This document shows, piece by piece, positions 8,548 to 17,565 of a stretch of 64,000 bases of DNA (within the stretch, counting starts at the first letter, position 1; each line of letters begins with the position of its first letter). The stretch comes from a virus. Below the pieces are notes generated by a model that had not been told where the DNA came from, made no database searches, and was given only the letters and a program-made list of their open reading frames with translations. Both the position numbers and the translations under genes were made by a program. Location: the IMG/VR virus record IMGVR_UViG_3300008267_000016, positions 21,269 through 85,268 of that record; one strand, given 5' to 3'.

Positions 8548-10059
8548 ATGGTAGTCCGCAGGCCGCTTGTTCTTGTTAGTGGTGCTCTTTCTGAGCTCCC
8601 TTTAGGGGATAGTATTGTTACAACTGCTTCTGGCGGGACACTAACAGCAGGTAGTGGTCTAGTCGGCGGTGGCGATACTAATGAAACTATTCGACTAGAC
8701 GTTGCTCTTGCGACTCAACCTAGCGGACTCGTATTTGTTGGCAACAAAATTGGTGTTGATGGTGTTGCTCTAGTACGTTCTCAACAAGCACTTGCTTCTG
8801 GTAACTCAGCTCTACTTAATTCTTCAATTGCACTAGCTTCCGGAAACGCAGCTCTTTCTGTAGGTCAGACAGCATTAGCTTCTGGTAATGCTGGTTTATC
8901 TGTTGCCGCTACAGCTTTAGCATCTGGAAATCAAGCCCTATCAATTTCTTTAACAGCTCTCAATTCAGGTATTGCTGCACTTGATGTTGCCAGTGATGCA
9001 CTTGCATCTGGTAGTGCAGCTGTAACAGATTCAGCTGTTGCCTTAGCTTCTGGAAACGCAGCTTTATCATTATCCGAAGTTGCTCTAGCTTCTGGCAATG
9101 CTGGTCTGTCGAACGCCGTAGTTGCTTTAGCTTCGGGTAACGCAGCTTTAGGTTTAAGCAATACTGCGTTAGCTTCAGGTAATGCTGCTCTTAGTGTTTC
9201 CGTAAACGCTTTAGCTTCCGGTAACGCAAGTCTTAGCACTTCTTTAAGAGCACTTAGTTCTGGCAACTCTGCATTATCTGATGCTCAGGTTGCTCTAGCT
9301 TCTGGTAACGCTGCCTTAAATGTTTCTGTTACTGCTTTAGCTTCTGGTAACTCAGCAGTACTTCTCGCAGATCAAGCCCTTGCTTCTGGAAACGCTGCCT
9401 TAGTTGATTCAGCTAAAGCACTAGCTTCTGGAAACGCAGCTATCGTTCTGTCAAATAGCGCGGTGGCTTCTGGAGCCGCTGCAATTCTTTTATCAGACAT
9501 TGCCTTAGCCTCTGGTTTAGCAGCACAGGCAACAGCAGATAAAGCACTAGCTTCTGGAAACTCTGCACTAACTATTGCCGTTAGTGCGCTTGCTTCTGGT
9601 AACGCCGGTCTATCTGTTGCGTCGACAGCGTTAGCTTCAGGTAACGCAGCGCTTGCGGCAGTAAATACCGCACTTGCTTCGGGAAATGCAGGTATTTCTT
9701 TAGGTCTAAGTGCATTAGCTTCTGGTAACGCAGCTCTTCTTTCTGCTTCTGTAGCTTTATCCTCTGGTAATGCTGGTTTAGCTCTTGCTTCCACAGCGCT
9801 AGCTTCTGGTAATGCTGGGCTTTTAGTAGGCTCTAGAGCTCAAGCCTCAGGTAACGCAGGAATTTCTGTAGGCCTTACGGCTTTAAGTTCTGGTAACTCG
9901 GCTATTTCCGTGGCCAATGCTGCACTAGCTTCAGGTAACGCAGCTTTAACTATTGTGCCTGCTGCTCAAGCATCAGGTAACGCAGCCCTTGCAGCCTATT
10001 TCGCTAACCCTGGCATATCCCAGGGCGAAGCTATCGGTCTAATTATCGCGCTTTCGTAA
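8548..10059 (+). CDS. Fibre protein built of about 30 tandem 14-residue ALASGNAAL repeats
   Basis: A 503-residue protein. After a roughly 75-residue N-terminal domain (including AGSGLVGGGDTNETIRLDV) comes a near-perfect tandem repeat of 14 residues with consensus xALASGNAALSVxx, about 30 copies, then a short C-terminal tag QGEAIGLIIALS. The 14-residue period equals two heptads with Leu/Ala at regular spacing, as in trimeric coiled-coil shafts of lambda-type side tail fibres. The Gly-Asn in each repeat is unusual. An AAGGAGAAG ribosome site precedes the ATG. The next gene encodes a paralogue of exactly the same length. Confidence 0.8.
   Translation: MVVRRPLVLVSGALSELPLGDSIVTTASGGTLTAGSGLVGGGDTNETIRLDVALATQPSGLVFVGNKIGVDGVALVRSQQALASGNSALLNSSIALASGNAALSVGQTALASGNAGLSVAATALASGNQALSISLTALNSGIAALDVASDALASGSAAVTDSAVALASGNAALSLSEVALASGNAGLSNAVVALASGNAALGLSNTALASGNAALSVSVNALASGNASLSTSLRALSSGNSALSDAQVALASGNAALNVSVTALASGNSAVLLADQALASGNAALVDSAKALASGNAAIVLSNSAVASGAAAILLSDIALASGLAAQATADKALASGNSALTIAVSALASGNAGLSVASTALASGNAALAAVNTALASGNAGISLGLSALASGNAALLSASVALSSGNAGLALASTALASGNAGLLVGSRAQASGNAGISVGLTALSSGNSAISVANAALASGNAALTIVPAAQASGNAALAAYFANPGISQGEAIGLIIALS
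8788..9996 (+). repeat. Coding tandem repeat, 42-bp period
   Basis: The DNA of the preceding fibre gene repeats every 42 bases, with a recurring core close to GCTTCTGGTAACGC. Synonymous codons vary between copies, so selection is on the protein while the DNA has diverged. The antisense frames show matching LPEA-type repeats that are not genes. Confidence 0.85.
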
Positions 10060-10060
10060 A

Positions 10061-11572
10061 ATGGCGACTTACCGCAGTCTAGTTTTTTCTAGTGGATTTA
10101 TATCTGAGACTAGCGACGCAGATAGTGTGTCGATATTGGGTGATTTAATCGCTGGTAGTGGCTTAGGTGGAGCTGTATTACCTCTTGGCGTTGACAATAC
10201 AGTAAGTGTATCGATACCAACAGCAGCCGCAGCCAGTGGTTTATTAGTTACAAACAACAAGCTTGCTCTAGATGGTGGCGATTTAGTACTATCACAAACT
10301 GCACTAAATTCTGGAGTTCTAGCTCAAGCTAATTCGAGCGTAGCTCTTTCTTCTGGTCTTGCTTCATTATCTGTTGCCGTAACTGCTGCAGCCTCTGGTA
10401 ATTCGTCTATATCTGCTTCTTTAAATTCGTTAAACAACTCTAATGTTGCTATAAGTTCTGGAATACTTTCTTTAGTAGATACTAACTCTGCGTTAGTCGA
10501 GTCAAATATAGCTTTAAGTTCAGGATCTGCAGCTCTTATAAACAGTTCAGAGGCACTTGCTTCTGGTCTGGCTAGTGTAAATACCTCTTTGACTGCTTCT
10601 GCATCAGGAAATGCAGCGTCTTTCATTGCTGGTTCTGCTCTTTCTTCTGGTAATGCAGCTTTATTTAATTTAAATTCTGCTGTTGTATCAGGCACAGAAG
10701 CAATCCTTGTTGCACAACGTGCAGTAAACTCAGGTTACGCAGCAGACCAAGTTAGTACGTCTGCGTTTGCTTTATCTACTGATGCTGTAATCGCTTCAAA
10801 TACGGCCTTAGCCTCCGGCGTGGTCGCTTTAAATGAAGCTAATCAAGCATTTGCGTCTGGCACTTTTGCAGTTCTTGAGGCGAATACTGCTGCAGCTTCT
10901 GGCAACCTAGCTGTAAGTGCAGCTTCAGTAGCCTTAGCTTCAGGGAATGCTGCGTTATTTAACTCAGTACAGGCTTTAGATGACGCTGATGATGCTCTGT
11001 TAACAAATTTATTTGTACATTTAATTAGTGACGATGCTGTAGAGACCTCTGCGGTAGCTATTGCTTCAGGTTCTGCAGCTATTAATGTATCTTCCGCTGC
11101 TATTGCTTCTGGCCAAGCCGCTTTTGCTCCGTCTGCGATTGCGCAAGCTTCTGGCAATGCGGCTTTAGCTCTTGCCCCTGCCGCCGTCGCTTCGGGGAAC
11201 CAAGCTATAGCTGTTTCTTTAACAGCGCTAGCTTCAGGTAATTCTGCTTTATCAAGTGCTTTTAGTGCTCAACTTTCAGGTAATGCAACTATAGCTTTAG
11301 CTTCAACTGCTTTAAGTTCTGGCAATAGCTCTATATCTGTTTCGTTAACAGCCTTAGCTTCTGGTAATTCTTCTTTAGTAGTCTCTAACGCTTCTCAATT
11401 AAATTCTAATAGAGCTATATCCTCTGGTTTATATTCTGCTGTTTCTGGTGTAGATGCACTAAGCGACAGTTTAGAAGCTTTAGCTTCCGGGAATGCCGCG
11501 TTAGCTTTAATCGTGGGGAACCCACCCGTCACAGCTGAACAGTTAACGGGCCTAATCTTTGCCTTAAGTTAA
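10061..11572 (+). CDS. Second 503-residue ASGNAAL-repeat fibre protein
   Basis: A tandem paralogue of the preceding gene, starting one base after its stop codon. The N-terminal domain (LVFSSGFISETSDADSVSIL, AGSGLGGAVLPLGVDNTVSV) matches in layout, the repeat region is more degenerate (LASGNAAL, LSSGSAAL, AASGNSS variants and interruptions near residue 310), and the C-terminus AEQLTGLIFALS carries the same tag. Equal length with diverged repeats suggests duplication followed by selection on shaft length, perhaps as a heteromeric or paired fibre. Confidence 0.8.
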   Translation: MATYRSLVFSSGFISETSDADSVSILGDLIAGSGLGGAVLPLGVDNTVSVSIPTAAAASGLLVTNNKLALDGGDLVLSQTALNSGVLAQANSSVALSSGLASLSVAVTAAASGNSSISASLNSLNNSNVAISSGILSLVDTNSALVESNIALSSGSAALINSSEALASGLASVNTSLTASASGNAASFIAGSALSSGNAALFNLNSAVVSGTEAILVAQRAVNSGYAADQVSTSAFALSTDAVIASNTALASGVVALNEANQAFASGTFAVLEANTAAASGNLAVSAASVALASGNAALFNSVQALDDADDALLTNLFVHLISDDAVETSAVAIASGSAAINVSSAAIASGQAAFAPSAIAQASGNAALALAPAAVASGNQAIAVSLTALASGNSALSSAFSAQLSGNATIALASTALSSGNSSISVSLTALASGNSSLVVSNASQLNSNRAISSGLYSAVSGVDALSDSLEALASGNAALALIVGNPPVTAEQLTGLIFALS

Positions 11573-11674
11573 CCCTTAAAGGGCTGCCGACTACAGCGTG
11601 GGCTTAGTGTGACATATTTTTGCTAGACTTTTTTTAGAACATTCAGTTAGACTTTTACTAGGGTTTGGGGAACT

Positions 11675-11992
11675 ATGGCAAGCTTCTATAACGTTGCTAG
11701 AGCCAACGTAAACAGCAGCCCGGTAACGGTACTGACTTCTGACGCAGATTCTACAATTGTTCTAAGTATTCTTGTTGCAAATAATATTGGTTCTTCTGCT
11801 GTTGATTGCACAGTAAGCATGAACACAGGTGCAACAATTAATAATTATTTAGGTTATACCATTCCTGTTCCTGCTGACTCAAACGTTGATTTTATTGCTA
11901 ACAAGTATATTCTTCCTAGCGGTAAGAGCATTCGCGTCACATCTAGTACTTCAGGTCAATTAGATGTAGCAATTTCTTACGTCGTGGTCTGA
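11675..11992 (+). CDS. Small beta-sandwich virion protein
   Basis: A 105-residue protein (MASFYNVARANVNSSPVTVL) with alternating hydrophobic beta strands and a YILPSGKSIRV segment near the C-terminus. This pattern recurs in small cyanophage virion proteins. The 100-base gap upstream is AT-rich and may contain a promoter, but I cannot assign boxes confidently. Confidence 0.7.
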   Translation: MASFYNVARANVNSSPVTVLTSDADSTIVLSILVANNIGSSAVDCTVSMNTGATINNYLGYTIPVPADSNVDFIANKYILPSGKSIRVTSSTSGQLDVAISYVVV

Positions 11993-11994
11993 TT

Positions 11995-12660
11995 ATGGAT
12001 AATCAAAATTGGTCTAACTATTACTTCACTAAAAACGGGTCGGTACCTTCTTATCCTCCTTCTAGGATTCGTCTTTCGTCAGGTTTTACTAAATACACTT
12101 CATCGTGCAGTTTAGAAGATCTGCATGATGCTGGTTATGAAGGACCGATTGAGCTTATTCCTGTTGGAGCCAATCAAAAACGTGTCTGGGATTTTGCTTC
12201 TAAAAAATTTATTTTAGTTAGTGCAGAAGGTAAAGATTCTACACTTGTTAACCGTGAGGTTCGTTCTTACTGTTCTGAGCAGATTAACTGTTTAGACTTA
12301 GATGATAAATCTTCTTATGATGATGATTTTCGTAATGCTTGGAGTCGTTACATAACAACGCTAGTAAATCTTTTAAAGAAACCAGAGTCAGAATTATTAA
12401 CTTTCGAAGATCTTCCTGAGATTCCCACAGTTGTGGAGAATCAAGCAGACCACAATGCTAAACTAGCTCAGGACTTTATTAACGAAAATTTCGAACGGTG
12501 GAAAGGTCAGTACGAAACCTATGGCTTCTGCTTCGAAGTTCCGTTAGAAGTTCAACCCTATTTTTCTATTCCGTCTGATTGGGTTGCAGGATCCGAACCC
12601 CTACCTCCAGGAACGAGTAGTTACTTCGAACACGCTGTACCCCCTCAACCGCTGCCATGA
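11995..12660 (+). CDS. Possible tail-fibre assembly or fibre-associated protein
   Basis: A 221-residue protein. The N-terminus (NWSNYYFTKNGSVPSYPPSR, LEDLHDAGYEGPIEL, RVWDFASKKFILV) resembles phage proteins encoded next to tail-collar fibres that have a short domain describing a Y-Y-F-T layout followed by a helical part. The C-terminal half is helical and acidic, ending in a Pro-rich tail. A chaperone role is inferred only from position between fibre genes. Its end overlaps the collar gene by 4 bases. Confidence 0.55.
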   Translation: MDNQNWSNYYFTKNGSVPSYPPSRIRLSSGFTKYTSSCSLEDLHDAGYEGPIELIPVGANQKRVWDFASKKFILVSAEGKDSTLVNREVRSYCSEQINCLDLDDKSSYDDDFRNAWSRYITTLVNLLKKPESELLTFEDLPEIPTVVENQADHNAKLAQDFINENFERWKGQYETYGFCFEVPLEVQPYFSIPSDWVAGSEPLPPGTSSYFEHAVPPQPLP

Positions 12661-13703
12661 CTTCGAACAAAAAACTAGGTAATTTTACGGGAAAACAAAC
12701 CCTTCCTAGTGCAGCAGGTGCGCAAGGTGCCTACGTTAGTCCTTCTGAGGTTTACCAACAAAGACTTGTCGGAGGGTGGCCGGCCACTCCCGTAGGCGCT
12801 TGGGTTGACCCTGGTCAACTTGTTTACGCCCTTTCTAGCGGAGTTGTTTCTGCTATCAGCGGAACTAACTATGCTATTTGTGATGGTTCTGAGCACGATA
12901 GAACAGCTTTCGCCAGCCTTTATGCGGTTGTCGGCAACCGTTATGGTAACGGTAACGGAATTTCCACTTTTAATACCCCTCCGATGACGCCTCGGTTTGG
13001 GTATACAAAAGCAACCACTGGATCTGGTGTCCAAGCTCCTAGTGGTGTTGCAGTCCTCCCAAACCATACACATACTTTAGAAGTAGGAGGCGTACAAAAC
13101 CCAGGCCAAGCGAGTAACGGAGGCGGTGGCGCTACAGATATCGCTTCGTTCACCTTTCAATCTAGTTTCGACGGCGGTGGGGACAACCACGGTAGGCACG
13201 TAGAGGTTATCCCACTTTTGTCTAATACGGCTCAAACAGCACCTGTTGGTACTGTTGTGATTTGTTTAACGCCTAATAATGTTTCAGCTATATCAGCTGT
13301 CGCCCCTATCAATACAGTGGTTGCAAGCGGGCAAGCTCTCAGTCGTACTACCTACGCTACATTGTTTGAGCGGATTGGTACTTTATATGGTAGTGGTAAC
13401 GGCACCACTACTTTTAATTTGCCCGATTATAGAGGTGTGTTCCTCCGTGCCCCAGTAGGTAGAAACACTATCCAACCTTCTGGATATAGAAACGGATCTT
13501 ATGGTGAAGATGGTTTTGTATCTCATCGTCATGGCTATAATCCGGCTTATTATCTTGCCAGTGGTGGTAGGCGTTGTGACTATACTCCAATCGGCACTGC
13601 AACGACTACACCAGCCTCTGGCCCATCATCTATCGGTATTGCTGGTGAAAATAGACCAGCCAACATTACCTGCACTTACTTAGTCGTTGTTTCGGAGATC
13701 TGA
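12657..13703 (+). CDS. Tail-collar domain fibre protein (two collar domains)
   Basis: A 348-residue protein with two phage tail-collar units. The first is around residues 65-110 (YAICDGSEHDRTAFASLYAV, GNGNGISTFNTP) and the second around 225-270 (ASGQALSRTTYATLFERIG, TTTFNLPDYRGVFLRAP). It ends RPANITCTYLVVVSEI, the typical end of microcystin-dependent-protein/collar-family fibres. PNHTHTLEVGG is a His-rich loop also typical of the family. It probably forms the distal, receptor-binding part of a fibre. Confidence 0.85.
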   Translation: MTSNKKLGNFTGKQTLPSAAGAQGAYVSPSEVYQQRLVGGWPATPVGAWVDPGQLVYALSSGVVSAISGTNYAICDGSEHDRTAFASLYAVVGNRYGNGNGISTFNTPPMTPRFGYTKATTGSGVQAPSGVAVLPNHTHTLEVGGVQNPGQASNGGGGATDIASFTFQSSFDGGGDNHGRHVEVIPLLSNTAQTAPVGTVVICLTPNNVSAISAVAPINTVVASGQALSRTTYATLFERIGTLYGSGNGTTTFNLPDYRGVFLRAPVGRNTIQPSGYRNGSYGEDGFVSHRHGYNPAYYLASGGRRCDYTPIGTATTTPASGPSSIGIAGENRPANITCTYLVVVSEI

Positions 13704-13706
13704 TCG

Positions 13707-14246
13707 ATGCTTACCCAAGTTATTTTTTCAGCTCGGTACTTAGGTCCTTCTTTTGTTGCGAACAACGGCGCAACTTACTATCTGTGTGACGGGCAAGCTC
13801 TTTCTCGCACTACTAACTCAAAGCTGAGTGATGTTTGGCCGGTTAATGCCTACGGAAGCACCGTAAACAATATTCACTTGCCTCCTTTAGAAGGTCTTTA
13901 CCTCCGTGGCTATGATTTTGGGTCTGGTCGTGACTCGGAAGCTGCAAGTCGAACGGCACTTTCGGGCTCTCTTCCTACCGGAAATAACATCGGTGCTTAC
14001 CAGCCCGCAAACCTTAAGTTACATACTCACGTAAATGGACGTCAAGGAGGTTCAGGGCCTTGTGCTGATGGCGCAGGTCAAGACGGAGGTAGCAGCCCTG
14101 ATACACCTATTATTACCGTTACGTCAAATTCAACGTCGCTGAATACGCTTAACTCTACTGTTGCCGCTACAGTCTCTGGTACGACAACCACTGCTTTTGA
14201 TGTCAGCAACTGCTCCTTCTGGGTCTACATCGAAGGAAGTAATTAA
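13707..14246 (+). CDS. Short tail-collar-like fibre tip protein
   Basis: A 179-residue protein whose YYLCDGQALSRTTNSKLSD, LPPLEGLYLRGYDFGSGRD and AYQPANLKLHTH segments follow the collar-fibre layout of the preceding gene, without a shaft. The C-terminal half is Ser/Thr-rich with a FWVYIEG end. Two adjacent collar-type genes suggest alternative or composite receptor-binding tips. Confidence 0.75.
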   Translation: MLTQVIFSARYLGPSFVANNGATYYLCDGQALSRTTNSKLSDVWPVNAYGSTVNNIHLPPLEGLYLRGYDFGSGRDSEAASRTALSGSLPTGNNIGAYQPANLKLHTHVNGRQGGSGPCADGAGQDGGSSPDTPIITVTSNSTSLNTLNSTVAATVSGTTTTAFDVSNCSFWVYIEGSN

Positions 14247-14766
14247 TTTTCATCCTATAGTTTTAGATAACTTTTTAAGCTCTTCAGATTTCTTAATGCT
14301 TTCTGAAGAGTTTAACTATATGCCTTTGCGCTTATGTAATTGGAGTGACTCTAATAATATTAAGTTATTTTTTGGAGTTCGAAAAACGGATAGACCAAAC
14401 CATCTTGAGTCTTTAGCATCAATTATTTCTCTTAAGGTTAAAAAACACGTTAAACGTAAATTTTTCTTTAAACGACTTCACTTAAATGGCCAAGTCTACG
14501 GACAAGAGGGTCAGCTTCATCAGGATTCACAAGAACCCACAGATATAACTGTTTTAATTTTTACGAACCGGGAGTGGAACTCAGCGTGGGGCGGCCATTT
14601 TTCGTTTGCTGATTTGTCTGATCAAGAAGTTCACACTGTAACTTATAAACCAAATCGTGCTGTTATTTTCCCTTCGTCGTTGTATCATTGCGGAAACGCT
14701 CCTTTAAGGTTTACCGACCGGATGCGGACATCTGCAGCTTTTCTCTTTGAGACTTGTGAGTACTGA
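14200..14766 (+). CDS. 2-oxoglutarate/Fe(II)-dependent oxygenase family protein
   Basis: A 188-residue protein with the double-stranded beta-helix pattern of prolyl-4-hydroxylase-type oxygenases: LHQDSQEPTDITVLIFTN gives the HxD iron ligands, WGGHFSF follows, then NRAVIFPSSLYHCGNAP supplies the distal His and DRMRTSAAFLF the 2-oxoglutarate Arg. It likely hydroxylates a protein or glycan of the virion or host. No good start lies after the preceding stop, so the ATG at 14200, 47 bases inside the collar gene, is chosen. Confidence 0.75.
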   Translation: MSATAPSGSTSKEVINFHPIVLDNFLSSSDFLMLSEEFNYMPLRLCNWSDSNNIKLFFGVRKTDRPNHLESLASIISLKVKKHVKRKFFFKRLHLNGQVYGQEGQLHQDSQEPTDITVLIFTNREWNSAWGGHFSFADLSDQEVHTVTYKPNRAVIFPSSLYHCGNAPLRFTDRMRTSAAFLFETCEY

Positions 14767-15346
14767 AACTTTTATTCGTCGCTACAACATACCTGATGTT
14801 ACTCTGTGCGATGAAATCATAAAATGGTTTGAAGACCACCCTGAGAAACAAGGGACTGGTGTTGTCCAGTCACGAGAAGGTAAACCTATAGTAAATAAAG
14901 ATTATAAAGATGGTACGTGTATTTCTGTGAATGATATTAATTATGCTTACACTCAGCCACCTCTGCGTTCGTTTCTTATTTGGCTTTGGGACTGTGTGAA
15001 TCTGTATTTAGAAGATTTCCCCGAGCTTAAAAATTCTTGTTTTGCTATGAGAGAGGGGTTTAATATTCAAAGATTTCTACCCCCAAGTCAAGGGTTTAAA
15101 GTTTTTCACCATGAAAGGATATCGTATCAAGTCTGTCCTCGTTTACTTGTCTTTATGCTTTATTTAAACGATGTAGAAGATAAAGGCGGTACAGAATTCA
15201 AGTACTACAACCATGTTGAAAAAGCTCAACGCGGCAAATTGTTGATTTGGCCAACAGACTTCACCCACACCCACCGTGGTGTAGTATCGCCAACAGAAAA
15301 AAAGTACATTATTACTGGCTGGTATGGTCTAATCCCTGCAGAGTAA
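14756..15346 (+). CDS. 2-oxoglutarate/Fe(II)-dependent oxygenase (second)
   Basis: A 196-residue protein with FKVFHHERISYQVCPRLLVF, VMLYLND-type strand, EDKGGTEFKYY and LLIWPTDFTHTHRGVVSP followed by KKYIITGWY. This is the layout of the prolyl-hydroxylase family seen in phages and marine bacteria; the first metal pair is H-x-E rather than the common H-x-D. GTG at 14756 overlaps the preceding gene by 11 bases. Its end overlaps the convergent carbamoyltransferase by 18 bases. Confidence 0.8.
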   Translation: MSTETFIRRYNIPDVTLCDEIIKWFEDHPEKQGTGVVQSREGKPIVNKDYKDGTCISVNDINYAYTQPPLRSFLIWLWDCVNLYLEDFPELKNSCFAMREGFNIQRFLPPSQGFKVFHHERISYQVCPRLLVFMLYLNDVEDKGGTEFKYYNHVEKAQRGKLLIWPTDFTHTHRGVVSPTEKKYIITGWYGLIPAE

Positions 15347-16936
15347 TCTCATATTTTCTGGAGTATACAGATAATCTATCTTTGTGTTATTTAAAGTACT
15401 TACAGCGTCTTCAAACGTTTCTATTATTGGTTGCTTATCGACATTAAATGAAGTATTACCTAGTATAGGTACTCCTGTAATTTCGTAAAAATTTTGTATT
15501 AGCTCAAAGTAATTTTTATTTTGTTCTTTTGTTATTGTTTGTATCCTGCACGTACCGTCGACATGTACTATGGCAGGTATCTTTTCTTTTTTTAAACACG
15601 TAGCATTTAGAGTCATAAAAGGGTTTTCTTCGATATCAAACCATTTTTCTACTTCTTCCTGAAGTATAGTACCTGCAAAAGGCCTAAAACTTTCTCTGTT
15701 TTTTATTCGGTTGATTATATCTTTACCGTTTGGCAGACAAGGGTTAAAAAGAATAGAACGGTTTCCTAATGCTCTAGCACCTGCTTCTGACCTCCCCTGG
15801 AACAGAGCGACTGTTTTTCCCTTGGATAACAAAAGAGCTACTTCTTTACTTGTTGTCCTGTCTCCGATTTCTTTAAAAAGTAACTCCTTTTTTGGCCCTA
15901 GGTAGATATTCTCTAACTTTCTCTTTGTCTGGTCTTTTTGCTCAGCGTGGTGCACCAACTTAGCTGCGCCATACGATAGACCTCCGTCACCAGCCATAGG
16001 GTCAATAAAAAAATTAAACTCGCTTAGTTTATCTTTGTAGTATTTATTGGCTACTATATTTAATGCAAAGCCTCCAGATAACACTATATTTTTTGTGTTA
16101 CTCAGTTTTATTGCTTTTTTTATGTAACTTAAAGCTTTTTCTTGTGTTGCTTTTTGTACGGCAAATGCTAGATCTGCTTGTAGCTGTCCCCAATCGTTTG
16201 TAATAAGCTCAGGGTAACTGTAGGTGTTTATCTTATTGTCATTAGTAAAAAGATTTTTATTCGCTTCTTTTTTGGGGCCTGTCAGTATCTCTGGGATGTT
16301 TTTATTTGCTGCTCCGTATGCTGCTAACCCCATGGTTTTACCACAGTCTAGATTTCTAAATCCTTGATGATTAGCTACTGCTTGATACATACCGCCTATA
16401 TCGATATGGGAAGTTATTTCGACTTCTGTGTTATGAAGTAAGGAACTAACAGCGCTAAAATTACTTCCTCTGTGCGGATCGACAACTAGTTTTTTGTACA
16501 GCAGCCTGAAATTATCTGGATACGAGGCTTCGTATACGGATGTTGTTTCAGCACCAAAAGCTCCGTTATTTAGCGCGAATTCTGAACCTCTCCCATCAAA
16601 AACTACGCAGACTGCTTCAGTGAAACCAGAACTGTAGAAAGCCGAAGCAGCGTGGGCTAAATGATGTATATCGTTGTGAACACTAAATCGTTTAAAAGTT
16701 ATTCCATTTTTTCTAAGTAAATGTTTTATGAAGTTTTCATTTCCGCAGTGAGTTACTATAACTGAATCTATTTCTGTGACTATATCTTTTATTTGACCTA
16801 TACATTTTATAGGTTCTGAGTCATATTTTATTTTTGATAATCTTTCTTCCTCTATGAATAGTTCAACTTCCCCATTAATTAGTAAGCAAACACTTGAATT
16901 ATGCTTACCACAATGTATTCCTAATACTGAGTTCAT
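15329..16936 (-). CDS. NodU/CmcH-family O-carbamoyltransferase
   Basis: A 535-residue, full-length member. The N-terminal ASKHA-type domain shows GIHCGKHNSSVCLLINGEVE, EEERLSKIKYD, HHLAHAASAFYSSGF and VVFDGRG. A later SGGFALNIVANKYY and DPMAGDGGLSYGAA are present, and the C-terminal domain has ALFQGRSEAGARALGNRSIL, ESFRPFAGTI and GNTSFN. The family transfers a carbamoyl group from carbamoyl phosphate to a hydroxyl, normally on a sugar. Coupled by an ATGA overlap to an oxygenase and facing two more, it may complete a hydroxylate-then-carbamoylate modification. AT-richer than surrounding genes. Confidence 0.9.
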   Translation of the reverse strand: MNSVLGIHCGKHNSSVCLLINGEVELFIEEERLSKIKYDSEPIKCIGQIKDIVTEIDSVIVTHCGNENFIKHLLRKNGITFKRFSVHNDIHHLAHAASAFYSSGFTEAVCVVFDGRGSEFALNNGAFGAETTSVYEASYPDNFRLLYKKLVVDPHRGSNFSAVSSLLHNTEVEITSHIDIGGMYQAVANHQGFRNLDCGKTMGLAAYGAANKNIPEILTGPKKEANKNLFTNDNKINTYSYPELITNDWGQLQADLAFAVQKATQEKALSYIKKAIKLSNTKNIVLSGGFALNIVANKYYKDKLSEFNFFIDPMAGDGGLSYGAAKLVHHAEQKDQTKRKLENIYLGPKKELLFKEIGDRTTSKEVALLLSKGKTVALFQGRSEAGARALGNRSILFNPCLPNGKDIINRIKNRESFRPFAGTILQEEVEKWFDIEENPFMTLNATCLKKEKIPAIVHVDGTCRIQTITKEQNKNYFELIQNFYEITGVPILGNTSFNVDKQPIIETFEDAVSTLNNTKIDYLYTPENMRLLCRD

Positions 16937-17565
16937 TGTAGTTTTAAGGTTAAACCGCTTAAGTGGTACTCATCTCCTACTGTGCCGTCAAAATAACTAT
17001 TAAAACTTATAGTAATTCTTGGTATAGGAGATTTATTTTCACTAACAGAGTGGAGAAGCATTGAAGGAAAAATCAACATAGTTTGGTTAACAGGTTTGTG
17101 CTTGTGGATTATTTGGTTTCCGTCCGCCTCGTGGTGCCCGTTAAACATTCTGTTTTCCATAGCGTAAGGGTTTAACGAGCTGAACCAAGTATCACCAGAC
17201 TCTCCTTGGATATAAATAATACCACTTAGAATCGACCACGGATGTCTGTGAGCGTGATGCCACTGACCTTCGTTACTGATGTTTGCCCACATAAGAGAAA
17301 CTTTGATATCATCAAACCAAGTGTATCCGACTTCTGTAGCAACTTCTTTTACTTTAGGGTTTATAAAGTCACATAGAAATTTCCAATTTTCTTGTCTATG
17401 TAGAGATGTCCTACCGTACGCAGATTTACCGTAATGTGGTTGACCGTCTCTTTGTTCTCTCGTTTCAAACCCAGCGTATGGGAGTTCCCTTAGGATTGAA
17501 GTATGTATGTCATCAGGTATGTCGTACTTGTACAGAGTTGTCGGAAGTATGTTAAGTTTTTCCAT
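16933..17565 (-). CDS. Putative 2OG-Fe(II) oxygenase (third)
   Basis: A 210-residue protein with WHHAHRHPWSILSGIIYIQG, GDTWFSS, and TMLIFPSMLLHSVSENKSP followed by PRITISFNSYF, matching the putative 2OG-Fe(II) oxygenase family frequent in cyanophages. The residues HxH...H plus Arg fit the iron and 2-oxoglutarate site. Its stop overlaps the carbamoyltransferase ATG (ATGA), so both are made from one message. Confidence 0.75.
   Translation of the reverse strand: MEKLNILPTTLYKYDIPDDIHTSILRELPYAGFETREQRDGQPHYGKSAYGRTSLHRQENWKFLCDFINPKVKEVATEVGYTWFDDIKVSLMWANISNEGQWHHAHRHPWSILSGIIYIQGESGDTWFSSLNPYAMENRMFNGHHEADGNQIIHKHKPVNQTMLIFPSMLLHSVSENKSPIPRITISFNSYFDGTVGDEYHLSGLTLKLQ

Noticed and set aside
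8931-9794. Antisense ORFs with LPEA-type repeats inside the fibre genes (also 10324-10695 and 10843-11157)
   Set aside because: They mirror the 42-base coding repeat of the plus-strand fibre genes, and their composition is a by-product of the sense repeat.
8788-11500. Regularly repeated DNA that could suggest a CRISPR array
   Set aside because: The repeats are in frame, have no unique spacers, and encode a continuous protein; no cas gene is present in the window.
12675-13153. ORFs antisense to the collar fibre gene
   Set aside because: The sense gene has clear collar domains and coupled start/stop codons.
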